Of a stretch of 64,000 nucleotides of DNA, positions 1-9,890 are shown one piece after another. Below the pieces are notes generated by a model that made no database searches, was not told the DNA's origin, and was given only the letters and a program-made list of their open reading frames with translations. The DNA is from Clostridium luticellarii (lineage in GTDB: Bacteria; Bacillota; Clostridia; Clostridiales; Clostridiaceae). Both the position numbers and the translations under genes were made by a program. The first letter of the stretch is position 1; each line of letters opens with the position of its first letter. The stretch spans positions 81,960 to 145,959 of the forward strand of contig NZ_PVXP01000002.1 in assembly GCF_002995845.1 (NCBI RefSeq), written 5' to 3'.

Positions 1-884
1 TGAAAAGCTATGTGGATTTTGCAAAATCAACTATTGACATTGACCTGAAGGGTTTAAAAGTTGTATTGGATTGTGCCAATGGTGCATCTTATATTACTTC
101 CGTAAGAGCTTTTGAAGAATTGGGGGCCCGGGTAAAAGTCATAAACAATAAGCCGGATGGAATAAATATAAATGATAATTGCGGTTCCACCCACCCGGAG
201 CAGCTTATGAAGACGGTGGTAGAAGATGGATTCGATCTGGGACTTGCTTTTGACGGGGATGCGGACAGGTGTCTTGCTGTAGACGAAAAAGGAAATCTTA
301 TAAATGGCGATTTTATCATGGCCATAATAGGAAAAAGCCTGAAAGATCAGGGAAGATTGTATAAAAATACAGTGGTGGTCACTGTTATGAGCAATATGGG
401 ACTTGATAAAGCACTTGAAAAAGAAAAAATGATTACAGTGAAAACGAAGGTTGGAGACAGATATGTGCTTGAAAAGATGATAAAAGAAGGGTACAAGTTA
501 GGTGGAGAACAATCCGGACATATAATCATGCTTGATTATAATACTACGGGAGATGGACTTGTCACTGCACTTCAAATATCATCTATAGTTAAAAAGAGCG
601 GTAAAAAATTATCTGAGCTTGCTTCCATGATGAAAAATCTGCCTCAGGTATTGGCAAATGCAAAGGTACCTAATGAGAAAAAAAACATATACGAAGAGGA
701 TAAAGAAATAGAAGAGAAAATAAGAGAGATAAGTCAAAAATTGGACGGCTGCGGAAGAGTGCTTATAAGACCTTCCGGAACGGAGCCTCTGGTAAGGGTT
801 ATGCTGGAGGGTGAAGATCAGAATGAAATAGATAAGATTGCACAGGACTTGGCCCAGCTGATCCAAAAGAAGGCTAATTTATAG
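1..884 (+). CDS. glmM: Phosphoglucosamine mutase, C-terminal part (cut by window edge)
   Basis: Converts glucosamine-6-phosphate to glucosamine-1-phosphate for UDP-GlcNAc and peptidoglycan synthesis. The frame is open to the left edge, so about the first third, including the phosphoserine loop, lies outside. Visible are the metal-binding loop DGDADRC about 80 residues in, the sugar-binding GGEQSGH motif, and the C-terminal phosphate-binding [11 protein letters not shown] strong terminator follows directly. glmS, the preceding pathway step, lies about 1 kb downstream as its own ribozyme-controlled unit. The family assignment is secure because these motifs separate GlmM from general phosphomannomutases fairly well. 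Confidence 0.93.
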   Translation, partial: KSYVDFAKSTIDIDLKGLKVVLDCANGASYITSVRAFEELGARVKVINNKPDGININDNCGSTHPEQLMKTVVEDGFDLGLAFDGDADRCLAVDEKGNLINGDFIMAIIGKSLKDQGRLYKNTVVVTVMSNMGLDKALEKEKMITVKTKVGDRYVLEKMIKEGYKLGGEQSGHIIMLDYNTTGDGLVTALQISSIVKKSGKKLSELASMMKNLPQVLANAKVPNEKKNIYEEDKEIEEKIREISQKLDGCGRVLIRPSGTEPLVRVMLEGEDQNEIDKIAQDLAQLIQKKANL

Positions 885-895
885 GATAGTTGTAT

Positions 896-935
896 AAAAA
901 TGCACCATTGTGAAATTCAATGGTGCATTTTTATT
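896..935 (+). terminator. Rho-independent terminator after glmM
   Basis: A 10-bp perfect stem (TGCACCATTG paired with CAATGGTGCA) with a 7-nt loop is followed by a T-rich run. It sits 12 nt after the glmM stop. Confidence 0.9.
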
Positions 936-1059
936 TTAATCAATAGGGATTTAGGTTTTATTATGACTTGAAATTGGAAAGCATAATATTGGATACTAAA
1001 TGATTTTTGCCTGTTTTAATGTGGTTTGAGCTATAAAATTTAAAAGGAGTGCATTTGCA

Positions 1060-1260
1060 ATGAAATGGGAATACAAGGTGATTATAGCAGAGAAATTTTT
1101 GAGTTCAGCTGATAGCTTGACTGTGGAAGAAAAATTTAATGAATATGGTAAAGATGGCTGGGAATTTGCAGGAGTTTTACAAAAACCATATACCACACTG
1201 GGAAAGGATCCCAAGGTAGATGGAGACTGTATAGTACTTAAGAGACATGTGGAAGATTAG
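1060..1260 (+). CDS. DUF4177 small protein
   Basis: A 66-residue protein opening MKWEYKVI and containing DGWEFAGVL, the pattern of the DUF4177 family of small clostridial and bacillar proteins of unknown function. The ribosome site AAGGAG precedes the ATG. It has no signal peptide or membrane segment. It stands alone between the glmM terminator and the glmS promoter, so context gives no hint of function. Confidence 0.75.
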   Translation: MKWEYKVIIAEKFLSSADSLTVEEKFNEYGKDGWEFAGVLQKPYTTLGKDPKVDGDCIVLKRHVED

Positions 1261-1481
1261 ATTGCGGAAAGCCAGGCCATAGAAAATTAAAATCAGGGCA
1301 AAATCATTTAGTTAAAATCCAACTGGCACAGGAGGCTGCCGTTTCACAATATGTTAATATAAAATTAATAATTGGTTTCAGTATGTATTCACCTGTGTAA
1401 ATTCTAAAAGAATGCCTGTATTTTAAGATAATCCAGGATAAATTCCATGTTTAGGATAACAGGATTTTATAATTACACCAG

Positions 1482-1511
1482 TTGACAAAAAATTAAATTA
1501 AATAATATAAT
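1482..1511 (+). promoter_or_regulatory. Sigma-A promoter of the glmS transcript
   Basis: TTGACA at 1482-1487 and TATAAT at 1506-1511 with an 18-nt spacer match the consensus exactly. The start would fall about 70 nt before the ribozyme cleavage site. An ATTGAC/GTCAAT inverted repeat (1514-1539) lies just downstream and may be incidental. The preceding stretch from 1261 holds no gene that I can see. Confidence 0.75.
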
Positions 1512-1575
1512 GTATTGACGATAAATTTATATTGTCAATTATGTGGAGAGAGGGTGATAATTTTAAAATAATACA

Positions 1576-1762
1576 GACAATCAAAGCGCCAGAACTTAAG
1601 TTCGACTGACTAAATCAGAGATTTGGAGTCTCACTTAAGTTGACGAGGATGGGGAGTATCGAATCTTCGGCGGGTGCCCCACGGTATCGCACTACCGTTA
1701 ACAACTGATAAAACCAGGAAGTAATTTCTGATACAAGATCAGTTTGGTGTAAAAACCTTTAA
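1576..1762 (+). ncRNA. glmS ribozyme: glmS ribozyme-riboswitch
   Basis: The self-cleaving RNA senses glucosamine-6-phosphate and destroys the glmS mRNA. Core elements are present in order: the cleavage site in AAGCGCCAGAAC (cut expected between 1585 and 1586), then GTTGACGAGGATGGGG, TATCGA, TTCGGCGGGTGCCCCACGG, and the P3/P4 stems ending near 1760. It lies directly upstream of glmS, its universal partner. The 3' boundary is approximate. Confidence 0.95.
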
Positions 1763-1916
1763 TGAGAATCATGTGTGTGATTCTACAGCACAATTGCCTG
1801 AAAAAACAGCTGTAATTCAGGTTTTATTTGATTATGTTTTTTTGACCTGAGGACTGTATTGCTATTCAGGAAGATTCGTGCTTGCTAGTATATTTAAAAT
1901 TGAAAGGAAGATCAAT

Positions 1917-3743
1917 ATGTGCGGAATAGTTGGATTTGTAGGTAAAAAACAGGCTTCACCTATTTTAATTGAGGGACTCAGCAAACTTGAATATAGAGGA
2001 TATGATTCGGCAGGTGTTGCCATAATAGATAAAGATCACATAAATGTAGTAAAATGCAAGGGAAGACTTAGAAATCTGGAAAATAAGTTGTCGGAACATC
2101 CCCTGAAAGGCATAGTGGGAATTGGACATACAAGGTGGGCCACTCATGGTAAACCTTCTGATATAAATGCCCATCCTCATAACAGCCAGGATGGAACTAT
2201 AAGTGTAGTTCACAATGGCATAATAGAAAATTATGTACAGCTAAGAGAATGGCTCACATCCAAGGGATATAAATTCGTATCTGAAACTGACACGGAGGTT
2301 ATACCACAGCTTATAGAGTATTTCTATAATGGAGATATAGTCGAAGCAGTCATGAAAGCAATATCAAGGATAAAGGGCAGCTATGCCATCGGGGTTATCT
2401 GTTCAAAAGAACCTGGAAAACTGGTGGCAGTAAGAAAAGACAGCCCGCTCATAGTGGGACTTGGCAAAAATGAATACTATATAGCATCGGATATTCCAGC
2501 GGTACTCAACCATACCAGAGACATATATCTTTTAAATGACAATGAATTTGTTGTTATAACCGAAGATGGTGTAAAACTTTTAACTGAAGACAAAAAGGAG
2601 ATAAAGAGAGATGTGTACCATGTTACCTGGAGTGCCAATGCTGCGGAAAAAGGCGGATTTGAACATTTCATGATGAAAGAGATACATGAGCAGCCAAAAG
2701 CAATAAAGGATACCATGACATCCAGAATTATGATGGATAAGCCTGTGACTTTGGATGATATAAAAATAACCAAAGAACAGATTGAAAATATAGATAAAAT
2801 ATATATAGTAGCCTGCGGAACTGCATACCATGCAGGGATAGTTGGAAAATACGTAATAGAAAAACTGGTGAGAATGCCTGTAGAGGTTGATATTGCTTCC
2901 GAATTCAGATATAGGAACCCTATAGTGAATGAAAAAACCTTGATGATAATCATAAGTCAGTCGGGAGAAACGGCAGACACTCTTGCAGCTTTGAGAGAAG
3001 CAAAAAAACAGGGGGCCAGAGTGATAGCCATAACAAATGTGGTGGGAAGTTCCGTATCCAGGGAGGCAGATGATGTTCTCTATACTTGGGCAGGTCCTGA
3101 AATAGCAGTGGCTTCTACAAAAGCATATGTTACCCAGCTCATTGCAATTTATATAATCGCACTTTTCTTTGCACAGCACAAAAAAACCCTTAGTGCGGAG
3201 AAGATAGAAGCTTTAAAGAAGGAAATGCTCTCCTTGCCTGTGAAAGCGGAAAAAGTACTGGGAAACAAGGAGATCGTCCAGGAATTTGCAGAAAAGACCT
3301 ATAAAAAGGAAGATGTATTTTTCCTCGGCAGGGGTCTCGATTACGCCGTTGCACTGGAAGGATCACTGAAGTTAAAGGAGATATCCTATATCCATTCGGA
3401 AGCCTATGCCGGCGGTGAGTTAAAGCATGGGCCTATAGCGCTGATTGAAGATGGAACTGTGGTCATTGCAGGAGCCACTCAGGAAAAACTGGTTGAAAAG
3501 ATGGTAAGTAATATAAAAGAAGTGACTACAAGAGGTGCCAAGGTTTTGGCTTTTGCTTTTGAAGGAGACAAGGATATTGAGAAGGCAGCTGATTCTGTCA
3601 TATTACTTCCAAAGACACTGGATATATTTGCTCCGGTACTTGCGGTAATTCCACTTCAGCTTCTGGCCTATTATATTTCCATAAAGAAAGGCTGCGATGT
3701 GGATAAGCCTAGGAATTTAGCCAAGTCTGTTACGGTGGAGTAG
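1917..3743 (+). CDS. glmS: Glutamine-fructose-6-phosphate aminotransferase
   Basis: Makes glucosamine-6-phosphate from fructose-6-phosphate and glutamine, the entry step to amino sugars. The start at 1917 gives MCGIVGFVG, placing the catalytic N-terminal Cys directly after Met; an in-frame upstream start at 1878 would bury it. An N-terminal glutaminase domain (about 1-240) is followed by two SIS domains with SQSGETADT and a C-terminal end near DKPRNLAKSVTVE, at the normal length of 608 residues. Expression should fall when glucosamine-6-phosphate is high, through the ribozyme upstream. Confidence 0.97.
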   Translation: MCGIVGFVGKKQASPILIEGLSKLEYRGYDSAGVAIIDKDHINVVKCKGRLRNLENKLSEHPLKGIVGIGHTRWATHGKPSDINAHPHNSQDGTISVVHNGIIENYVQLREWLTSKGYKFVSETDTEVIPQLIEYFYNGDIVEAVMKAISRIKGSYAIGVICSKEPGKLVAVRKDSPLIVGLGKNEYYIASDIPAVLNHTRDIYLLNDNEFVVITEDGVKLLTEDKKEIKRDVYHVTWSANAAEKGGFEHFMMKEIHEQPKAIKDTMTSRIMMDKPVTLDDIKITKEQIENIDKIYIVACGTAYHAGIVGKYVIEKLVRMPVEVDIASEFRYRNPIVNEKTLMIIISQSGETADTLAALREAKKQGARVIAITNVVGSSVSREADDVLYTWAGPEIAVASTKAYVTQLIAIYIIALFFAQHKKTLSAEKIEALKKEMLSLPVKAEKVLGNKEIVQEFAEKTYKKEDVFFLGRGLDYAVALEGSLKLKEISYIHSEAYAGGELKHGPIALIEDGTVVIAGATQEKLVEKMVSNIKEVTTRGAKVLAFAFEGDKDIEKAADSVILLPKTLDIFAPVLAVIPLQLLAYYISIKKGCDVDKPRNLAKSVTVE

Positions 3744-3853
3744 ACAGACTATAGGAGCGGACAGTTGTTATTGTTTTGAAATAAACATCAATATTTTGTA
3801 ATAAAGCTTAAATTATAGTATGCAAGACAAATTAAATGCAACAGTAAAGTAAG

Positions 3854-3897
3854 ACCGTATATTCCCCATAGTTGGGAGAGTGTGCGGTTTTTTACTA
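3854..3897 (+). terminator. Probable terminator after glmS
   Basis: A GC stem (ACCGTAT near 3854 pairing with GTGCGGT near 3882, partly through G-U pairs) is followed by TTTTTT, about 110 nt after the glmS stop. Confidence 0.6.
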
Positions 3898-4014
3898 TTT
3901 TTTTGTAAATTTATTATAAGCATATAAAAAGTTATGGGAAATATGCTATTATAAGATCATAATATGAATAATTGGAAAATGGGAAATATACTTGTTAAAA
4001 GGAGGAAGATTCAA

Positions 4015-4254
4015 ATGCCCAATATTAAATTTGATATTGTTAAAAATATAGGAACACTGTCTGAAGGTTCAAGAGGCTGGAAGAAAGAAGTCAACATTGT
4101 GAGCTGGAACGACAGAAAGGCGAAGATAGATATTAGGGACTGGGATGAAAAAAATGAGAAAATGGGGAAAGGGATAACTTTAAATAAAGAGGAAATATCA
4201 GAGTTAAGGGACTTGTTAAATAAGATTGATATTGATGAACTGGATGTAGAATAG
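4015..4254 (+). CDS. YdbC/PC4-like single-stranded-nucleic-acid-binding protein
   Basis: A 79-residue protein starting MPNIKFDIVKNIG with SRGWKKEVN, the pattern of the YdbC family. YdbC is a bacterial homologue of the eukaryotic coactivator PC4, with a beta-sheet that binds single-stranded DNA or RNA. The start at 4015 is chosen because AAAAGGAGGAAG lies 6-14 nt before it; the longer frame from 3964 has no ribosome site. Biological role in clostridia is unclear. A possible decayed copy of its C-terminus lies near 5520. Confidence 0.75.
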   Translation: MPNIKFDIVKNIGTLSEGSRGWKKEVNIVSWNDRKAKIDIRDWDEKNEKMGKGITLNKEEISELRDLLNKIDIDELDVE

Positions 4255-4284
4255 ATCTTTTATTCTGTCAAGGAGGGAATGGTG

Positions 4285-5394
4285 GTGAAAGATATTGAAA
4301 AATACAGGGGATGTCTCATTGGAGGAGCCGCAGGAGACGCTTTGGGATATGCAGTGGAGTTTTTAGATGATAAGAGTATTTTTCAAAAATATGGAGAAAG
4401 TGGAATAACTGAATACTTTTTGGAAGATGGTGTGGCTGGGATTTCTGATGATACACAGATGACTCTCTTTACAGCTAACGGACTGATCTTAGGAACGACA
4501 AGGGGAATGACTAGAGGCATTATAGGGAAATATTCAGATTATATTGCTTTATGTTATAAAGATTGGTACAAGACTCAATTTAATGGCATCACAATAGATG
4601 AACACAATTATTCATGGCTGATTAATATTCCGGAGCTTCATGCATCACGGGCGCCGGGAAATACTTGTCTTTCAGCTATAGAGCAGGGAGCAGATGGCAC
4701 AATAGAAAAACCCATCAATCAGAGTAAAGGCTGCGGAGGTGTCATGCGTGTTGCTCCCATTGGCCTTTATTTTGAGAGGAAAGGACATTTACAAAAAGAG
4801 GTGGATCTCATCGGGGCAGAAGCTGCAGCTATTACGCACGGACATGAGCTTGGATATATTCCCGCGGCTGTACTGGTACATATTATCCAGCTGGTGGCAC
4901 ATGACATAGATATTACATTGCTTGCTGCGGTACAAGAATCTATGGCAGCCATGAAAGAGTGTTTTCCTAATGCGAAATATTTGGATATTTTATTGAATCT
5001 GATGAAAAAAGCCATTGATCTATCATCCAGGGAGATGAATGATGTGGATGCAATACGGGAACTTGGTGAAGGCTGGGTAGCAGATGAAACATTGGCGATA
5101 GCAATTTATTGTTCATTGAAATACAGCAGCAGCTTTGAAAAAGCCATTATCGCCTCCGTAAATCATGGCGGGGACAGTGACTCAACAGGAGCGGTTACAG
5201 GCAGCATAATGGGAGCTTATCTTGGCTTACATGCTATACCGGAGAAGTATATTGAACATCTGGAACTTAAAGACACCATTCTTGAGATGGCGGATGATTT
5301 GTATAATGATTGCAAAATAACTGAATATGGCTCATACCATGATGATGTGTGGGAGCATAAATATATTTATCATGATTATGGTGGTAAAATGTAA
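4285..5394 (+). CDS. ADP-ribosylglycohydrolase family protein
   Basis: Resembles the DraG/ARH3 fold, which removes ADP-ribose from proteins or small molecules using two Mg ions. Metal-binding motifs are visible: GAAGDALG near the N-terminus, GISDDTQMT (acidic triplet), and the C-terminal HGGDSDSTGAVTG. Length is about 370 residues, normal for the family. The GTG at 4285 is preferred because AGGAGGG (4271-4277) sits 7 nt upstream, whereas the ATG at 4279 would be almost on top of it. No partner ADP-ribosyltransferase is seen nearby, so the substrate is unknown. Confidence 0.85.
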   Translation: MKDIEKYRGCLIGGAAGDALGYAVEFLDDKSIFQKYGESGITEYFLEDGVAGISDDTQMTLFTANGLILGTTRGMTRGIIGKYSDYIALCYKDWYKTQFNGITIDEHNYSWLINIPELHASRAPGNTCLSAIEQGADGTIEKPINQSKGCGGVMRVAPIGLYFERKGHLQKEVDLIGAEAAAITHGHELGYIPAAVLVHIIQLVAHDIDITLLAAVQESMAAMKECFPNAKYLDILLNLMKKAIDLSSREMNDVDAIRELGEGWVADETLAIAIYCSLKYSSSFEKAIIASVNHGGDSDSTGAVTGSIMGAYLGLHAIPEKYIEHLELKDTILEMADDLYNDCKITEYGSYHDDVWEHKYIYHDYGGKM

Positions 5395-5428
5395 TTTTTT
5401 AATTATTTCCGCATTTCTTGCACCAATT

Positions 5429-5527
5429 CTACTTGTTTATCTGCCAAACTTTCTTTATAAGTTCATCCAGATCTCTTAATTGAGCATTGCCATTCATGGA
5501 TATATACATCTTCGTTGGACAAGGCAA
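5429..5527 (-). pseudogene. Decayed fragment resembling pRiA4b ORF-3-like proteins
   Basis: The reverse strand reads CPTKMYISMNGNAQLRDLDE and continues LIKKVW before a stop. This recalls the central part of pRiA4b ORF-3-like / IS1096-associated proteins, which carry a CP zinc-ribbon motif and LRDLDEL. No start and no flanking homology are visible. On the opposite strand at 5521-5559 a short frame ending IDVDKLGTE resembles the YdbC C-terminus at 4015-4254. The rest of the 5395-5804 gap holds no gene. Confidence 0.3.
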
Positions 5528-5804
5528 AGATAGATGTTGATAAGCTGGGTACAGAGTAAAAATGTTTAGTTTCTACATAAGATAAGTATATAAATAATAT
5601 TATTCCGTGTTATAATATGCTTATAGAGTGTTAAATTTTAAACTTCACTATTTTATAGGTTTTTTGGTACCATTTGAGTGATATAATAATATGATGAATA
5701 TAGGTTGTATTTATGTAACATATTGCAATATCTTATCTTAATTATTATTAAAGGGGGGATTTTATTTTTTAAATTAAAAGCAATAAAAGGGATGGGAGAT
5801 CTAT

Positions 5805-6647
5805 ATGAAACGAATTTTATTAATAGGAATTATAGGTATGATAATAATTTTTAGTTTTTCTGCATGTGGTAATTTATCTGGCATATATAATAAAAAAGAT
5901 GCCCAAAAAGTAAATGTTGTTAGTAATGTAACTCCGCATCCAAAAGAAAAAAAACCAGTATCACCGCCGCCCAGAAGTGTTCTTAGAGCGGGAGATAAGG
6001 GTGATGATGTAAAAGATATTCAAAAGAAGCTTAAAAAATTTGGGTACAGCGTAAATGAGGATGGAGATTTCGGAGAAGAGACAGTATATGCTGTAATGGA
6101 TTTTCAACATAGACATGGCCTTACTACTGATGGTGTAGTAGGTGGAACTACATTGGAGGATTTAAAAAAGAAGCCTGTAGCAGAGGTAATGTACAAGCCT
6201 ACAGCTCAAGTGGTGTCTGGATTTAATTCAACCTATTCTGAGGGTATAGTAAATAAATTGGACACTCAAAGCTATACTGATTACTATATTATGGTCAGTA
6301 TACCGGAGCAGATGGTATATATTTTCAATGGAAGCATCCATAAATGGAAATTGATAAATTCATTTCAGTGTTCCTCGGGAACAGGCGGTACACCAACAGT
6401 CAAAGGTCAGTTCTTTGTAGGAATAAAGGGTTCGCAGTTTGAATCTGAAAATGGAGCAATACTAAAATATTTTACACAGTTTCAAGGGAATTATTTATTT
6501 CACAGTGTTTTATTTGATAAAAACGGAAATCTGGTAGATGGTACCCTTGGAAGATCCGCTTCTCATGGGTGTATAAGACTGGCTCTTGAAAATGCAAAAT
6601 ATATTTATGATAATGTCCCTATAGGTTCAGGAATTCTGATACAATAA
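5805..6647 (+). CDS. Lipoprotein L,D-transpeptidase with peptidoglycan-binding domain
   Basis: Forms or edits 3-3 crosslinks in peptidoglycan. The N-terminus is a lipoprotein signal with lipobox FSAC (Cys about residue 21). A Pro/Lys-rich linker leads to a PG_binding_1 domain (about 60-115, ADKGDDVKDIQ-type repeat and DGDFGEETVYAVMDFQ). The YkuD catalytic domain (about 155-280) carries SHGCIRL with the nucleophile Cys near residue 256. It is 280 residues long and stands alone, with a GGGAG ribosome site before the ATG. It should act on the outer face of the membrane. Confidence 0.9.
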   Translation: MKRILLIGIIGMIIIFSFSACGNLSGIYNKKDAQKVNVVSNVTPHPKEKKPVSPPPRSVLRAGDKGDDVKDIQKKLKKFGYSVNEDGDFGEETVYAVMDFQHRHGLTTDGVVGGTTLEDLKKKPVAEVMYKPTAQVVSGFNSTYSEGIVNKLDTQSYTDYYIMVSIPEQMVYIFNGSIHKWKLINSFQCSSGTGGTPTVKGQFFVGIKGSQFESENGAILKYFTQFQGNYLFHSVLFDKNGNLVDGTLGRSASHGCIRLALENAKYIYDNVPIGSGILIQ

Positions 6648-6663
6648 AAATATTTGTTGGCTC

Positions 6664-6704
6664 ACGAAAGAAATGAGAAACTTTGTTTCAAGTTTCTTTC
6701 ATTT
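6664..6704 (+). terminator. Probable terminator after the L,D-transpeptidase gene
   Basis: GAAACTT and AAGTTTC form a stem ending in a T-rich run (CATTTTTTG) shortly after the stop codon. Confidence 0.5.
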
Positions 6705-6874
6705 TTTGTGCTTGAATGGAATATGTAAAAATTATTGAAATATTGTATTTTTATAAGCAAAATCTATTGATTTTTTTATAAAATTGTAATATTATCATTT
6801 TAAAATAATATATTTAGTAAAATATACAGCTTAGATTTAGCAATTATTCAAGAAACATAGGATGAAAATTATGG

Positions 6875-6913
6875 AAGTGCCCTTGCTTTTTTATTTAAAA
6901 AGCAGGGCACTTT
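6875..6913. terminator. Strong hairpin in the gap before the PucR-type gene
   Basis: AAGTGCCCT...TTTTT pairs with AAAAA...AGGGCACTT across one mismatch, giving an 18-19 bp stem with a tiny loop. There is no clean T-run on the plus strand, so it may be a bidirectional terminator or an unrelated hairpin. The remaining 6705-7038 sequence is AT-rich with no gene. Confidence 0.5.
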
Positions 6914-7038
6914 CATATATAAAAATAATTGAAAGATATAGTTAATATTTTAGTTATTTTGATATTTTTAAACCATTTATTTTAAACGTGATAGTCAGAA
7001 AAATTGATGAATTAAATTATACAAGGGGGCAATAAATC

Positions 7039-8253
7039 ATGATAGTGAACTGTGGGAATGTTGATACTCTGCCTTATGCAGACAAATTAAAACTTGTAGC
7101 AGGAAGGAATGGATTGGATAGGATTATAAAATGGGTTCATTACCTGGAAAACCCAGAATATATTGTATGGTTAAAAGGAGGAGAACTGATTCTGACAACC
7201 TGTGTATTTATGAAGGATGTAACTTCTGAACTTTTAAAACTTGTAAAAGAATTAAATTCCAGGAAAGTATCCGGTCTTGTACTGAACATAGGACCATATA
7301 TTAATGAAACTCCTAAAGAGGTAATAGATGCCGCAAACTTTTTTGATTTCCCCGTATTTGAACTTCCTTTTCAAGTGAGATTTATTGATATAAGCCAAAG
7401 CATATGCAGGGAAATTTTTATGAGCAGACTTCAGCAGGAGTCCATGAACAGCTTTATGAAAAATATAATTTATGGAGATTTGCCCTGCAGTGAAGAAACC
7501 ATAAACAGGGCAATTTTTTATGGATATGATCCTGATAAAGTATATTGTACTTTTGTAATATTCATTGATAATTTTACCAAACTCGTTGCGAAGAATGGGA
7601 CCTGGGATGAAGAAGCTGCATTTGGTGTCATGCAGCAAATAAGTCAGGTGATAATAGATGTTATGAATGATTATGATGAAAGTGTTATTCGTGTAATCGA
7701 AGGCAATTCTATTATAATTATATTTCCTGTGGACAAGGGAAAAGAAGCTAAAATTAATTCAATGGCTCAGAATATAGTTGAAAATATGAAACGTAAATTG
7801 AAGTATATCAAAATAAGTATTGGAATAGGGGGGGTGTGGAGAAAACTGGAGAATTTTAAGCGCAGTGTAGATAGAGCACAAAAAGCCCTAAAAGTTTTAG
7901 GAATAATGAAAAATAGAAATAATATATGCAATTATGATGATATTGGTATATATAGGCTATTATTTGAAATGGGAGAAAAGCAGGATATGAAAATATTCTA
8001 TTATGATATTCTTGGAAAATTAATTGATTATGATTCTAAAAATTCTACGGAACTGCTTCAAACTCTCAAGGTATATATAGAAGAAAATTGCAACCTCGTA
8101 AGAACGGCTCAATTGCTTTTTGTTCATAAAAATACAGTGAAATACAGAATTAGAAGAATAGAGCAAATATGTAATTGTGACTTGAGAAATATGCATGATC
8201 TGCTGAATTTTGATATGGCTTTTAAGATAAAAGATTTCACAAAATGTATTTAA
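7039..8253 (+). CDS. PucR-family transcriptional regulator
   Basis: A 404-residue regulator with the PucR layout: an N-terminal PucR ligand-sensing domain (about 1-130), a central GGDEF-like region, and a C-terminal helix-turn-helix (about 340-395) with LVRTAQLLFVHKNTVKYRI. PucR proteins activate catabolic genes for purines, amino acids or GABA when their substrate is present. It precedes, on the same strand, an amino-acid permease and a class III aminotransferase, so control of that uptake and breakdown set is the likely role. Ribosome site is AAGGGGGC before the ATG. Confidence 0.85.
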   Translation: MIVNCGNVDTLPYADKLKLVAGRNGLDRIIKWVHYLENPEYIVWLKGGELILTTCVFMKDVTSELLKLVKELNSRKVSGLVLNIGPYINETPKEVIDAANFFDFPVFELPFQVRFIDISQSICREIFMSRLQQESMNSFMKNIIYGDLPCSEETINRAIFYGYDPDKVYCTFVIFIDNFTKLVAKNGTWDEEAAFGVMQQISQVIIDVMNDYDESVIRVIEGNSIIIIFPVDKGKEAKINSMAQNIVENMKRKLKYIKISIGIGGVWRKLENFKRSVDRAQKALKVLGIMKNRNNICNYDDIGIYRLLFEMGEKQDMKIFYYDILGKLIDYDSKNSTELLQTLKVYIEENCNLVRTAQLLFVHKNTVKYRIRRIEQICNCDLRNMHDLLNFDMAFKIKDFTKCI

Positions 8254-8426
8254 AGGACAAACTGCACCCCCTATAATTGTCCATTTTATATATATAAATT
8301 TCAATAACAACATGATAAATTGTATATGATATATTTAATAAATCAATAAATTAATCGGCATAAACTTAACAATATTACATTAAAGCAAGCGGAAAATTAT
8401 AAGCTCTAGTAAGGGGGAATGAAAAC

Positions 8427-9830
8427 ATGGAAAGTTCTAAATTAAAAAAAGATAACTTAAGTATGATTGAAACAATAGCTCTTTCGGTAGCTATTGTAGC
8501 TCCAACTGCTTCAATGTCACTTAATGTTCCACTTATGGCACAGACCGCAGGATTTTCTTCACCATTTGTATTTTTTGTTTCCATGATAATCGTGGGATTT
8601 GTATCTTATTCTATAATTAAGTTCAATCAATATTTTTCCAGCGCAGGTTCTCTTTATACTTTTACAAAAGAATCTCTGGGAGAAAAAATGGGGTTTACAT
8701 CTGGATGGACACTTTTACTTGCATATATGATGCTGGTAGCAGGATGTACAGCCGGGCTCGGTACTTTTTGCTCCAGTCTGCTCAATGTATTTGGAATTCA
8801 TGTGGCCTGGCTGCCGCTTTCATTGATCTTTTCAATTGTGATGATATTTGTGGGAATTACAGATGCCAAAATAAGTACCAGGATAATGCTGATAATGGAA
8901 GGAATATCAATTACACTCATATTGATATTGTCTTTAGTTATTATATACAAAGTTGGAACCACTACAGGTTTGAGTCTGGTGCCTTTTAAAAACAATGGAA
9001 ATAAGATGTCATCTATTGCCAGTACTTCTGTTCTTGCATTTCTGGCTTTCATAGGCTTTGAAAGTGCATCTAGTCTTGGGGAGGAAACTAAAAATCCCAA
9101 AAAATATATTCCAATTGCTATAGTGAGTGCAGTGTTTTTGACTGGCCTGTTCTATTTGATATCAAGTTATTCCCAGGTTATAGGGTTCGGGGTCAATTCA
9201 GAAGGCCTTAAGGCATTATCTGAATCTTCACTGCCTCTTACTGATCTGGCAGGTAAGTTTATTTCCAGGAGTTATGGTACTTTTCTAATTTTATCTGCCG
9301 TATTGTCCTTCTTTTCATGTGCCCTTGGAGCCGCCTGTGCCGGAGCGAGAATGCTTTTTTCAATGAGCAGGGATGGGATAATGCATAAGAGCATGAAGAA
9401 AATTCATCGTAAATATAGTACGCCTTATGCTGCATTGATATTTATAGTAGCTGTTTCCATGGTTATACAGATTTCTATGTTTTACAAGGAAGGAACTGAA
9501 GTGTTTCAATACTGTGCTACTATTGGGTCTTTGGCCATACTTGTTTCATATTTATTTACAAGTGTTGGTGCAGTAGTTTATTTTACAAAATATAAGATAT
9601 GTTCAAAGATAAGTCTGTTTATGCCGGGCCTGTCAGTACTGGTACTGGTGTGTGTACTGGCTGCAAATATCTATCCTGTTCCCGAATTTCCGAGTAATTT
9701 GTTCCCCTATATAGTCTTTGGATGGATTGTACTTGGACTTGTACTGGAGCACAAATTCAAACAGGATACTGCTGATAAAAAAGTTATAGTAAATGGACGG
9801 AGTGAAGATATAACCGAAAATATAGTTTAG
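8427..9830 (+). CDS. APC-superfamily amino-acid permease
   Basis: A 467-residue inner-membrane protein with about 12 hydrophobic segments. The first contains SVAIVAPTASMS, the APC-family helix 1 signature region, and GFESASSLGEETKNP is the conserved helix 6 to loop motif. It probably imports an amino acid or a GABA-like compound by proton symport. It lies between a PucR-type regulator and an aminotransferase, so its substrate is probably the aminotransferase's amino donor. Start follows AAGGGGGAATG. The exact substrate cannot be read from sequence. Confidence 0.87.
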   Translation: MESSKLKKDNLSMIETIALSVAIVAPTASMSLNVPLMAQTAGFSSPFVFFVSMIIVGFVSYSIIKFNQYFSSAGSLYTFTKESLGEKMGFTSGWTLLLAYMMLVAGCTAGLGTFCSSLLNVFGIHVAWLPLSLIFSIVMIFVGITDAKISTRIMLIMEGISITLILILSLVIIYKVGTTTGLSLVPFKNNGNKMSSIASTSVLAFLAFIGFESASSLGEETKNPKKYIPIAIVSAVFLTGLFYLISSYSQVIGFGVNSEGLKALSESSLPLTDLAGKFISRSYGTFLILSAVLSFFSCALGAACAGARMLFSMSRDGIMHKSMKKIHRKYSTPYAALIFIVAVSMVIQISMFYKEGTEVFQYCATIGSLAILVSYLFTSVGAVVYFTKYKICSKISLFMPGLSVLVLVCVLAANIYPVPEFPSNLFPYIVFGWIVLGLVLEHKFKQDTADKKVIVNGRSEDITENIV

Positions 9831-9890
9831 AATCTCTGATATATGTAGAAATATATTTCAGATAAAAATAATAATTTGGAGGAATTGAAT

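Noticed and set aside
2477..3179. Long reverse-strand open frames inside glmS
   Set aside because: They lie wholly within the well-supported glmS gene, have no ribosome sites and match no recognisable family.
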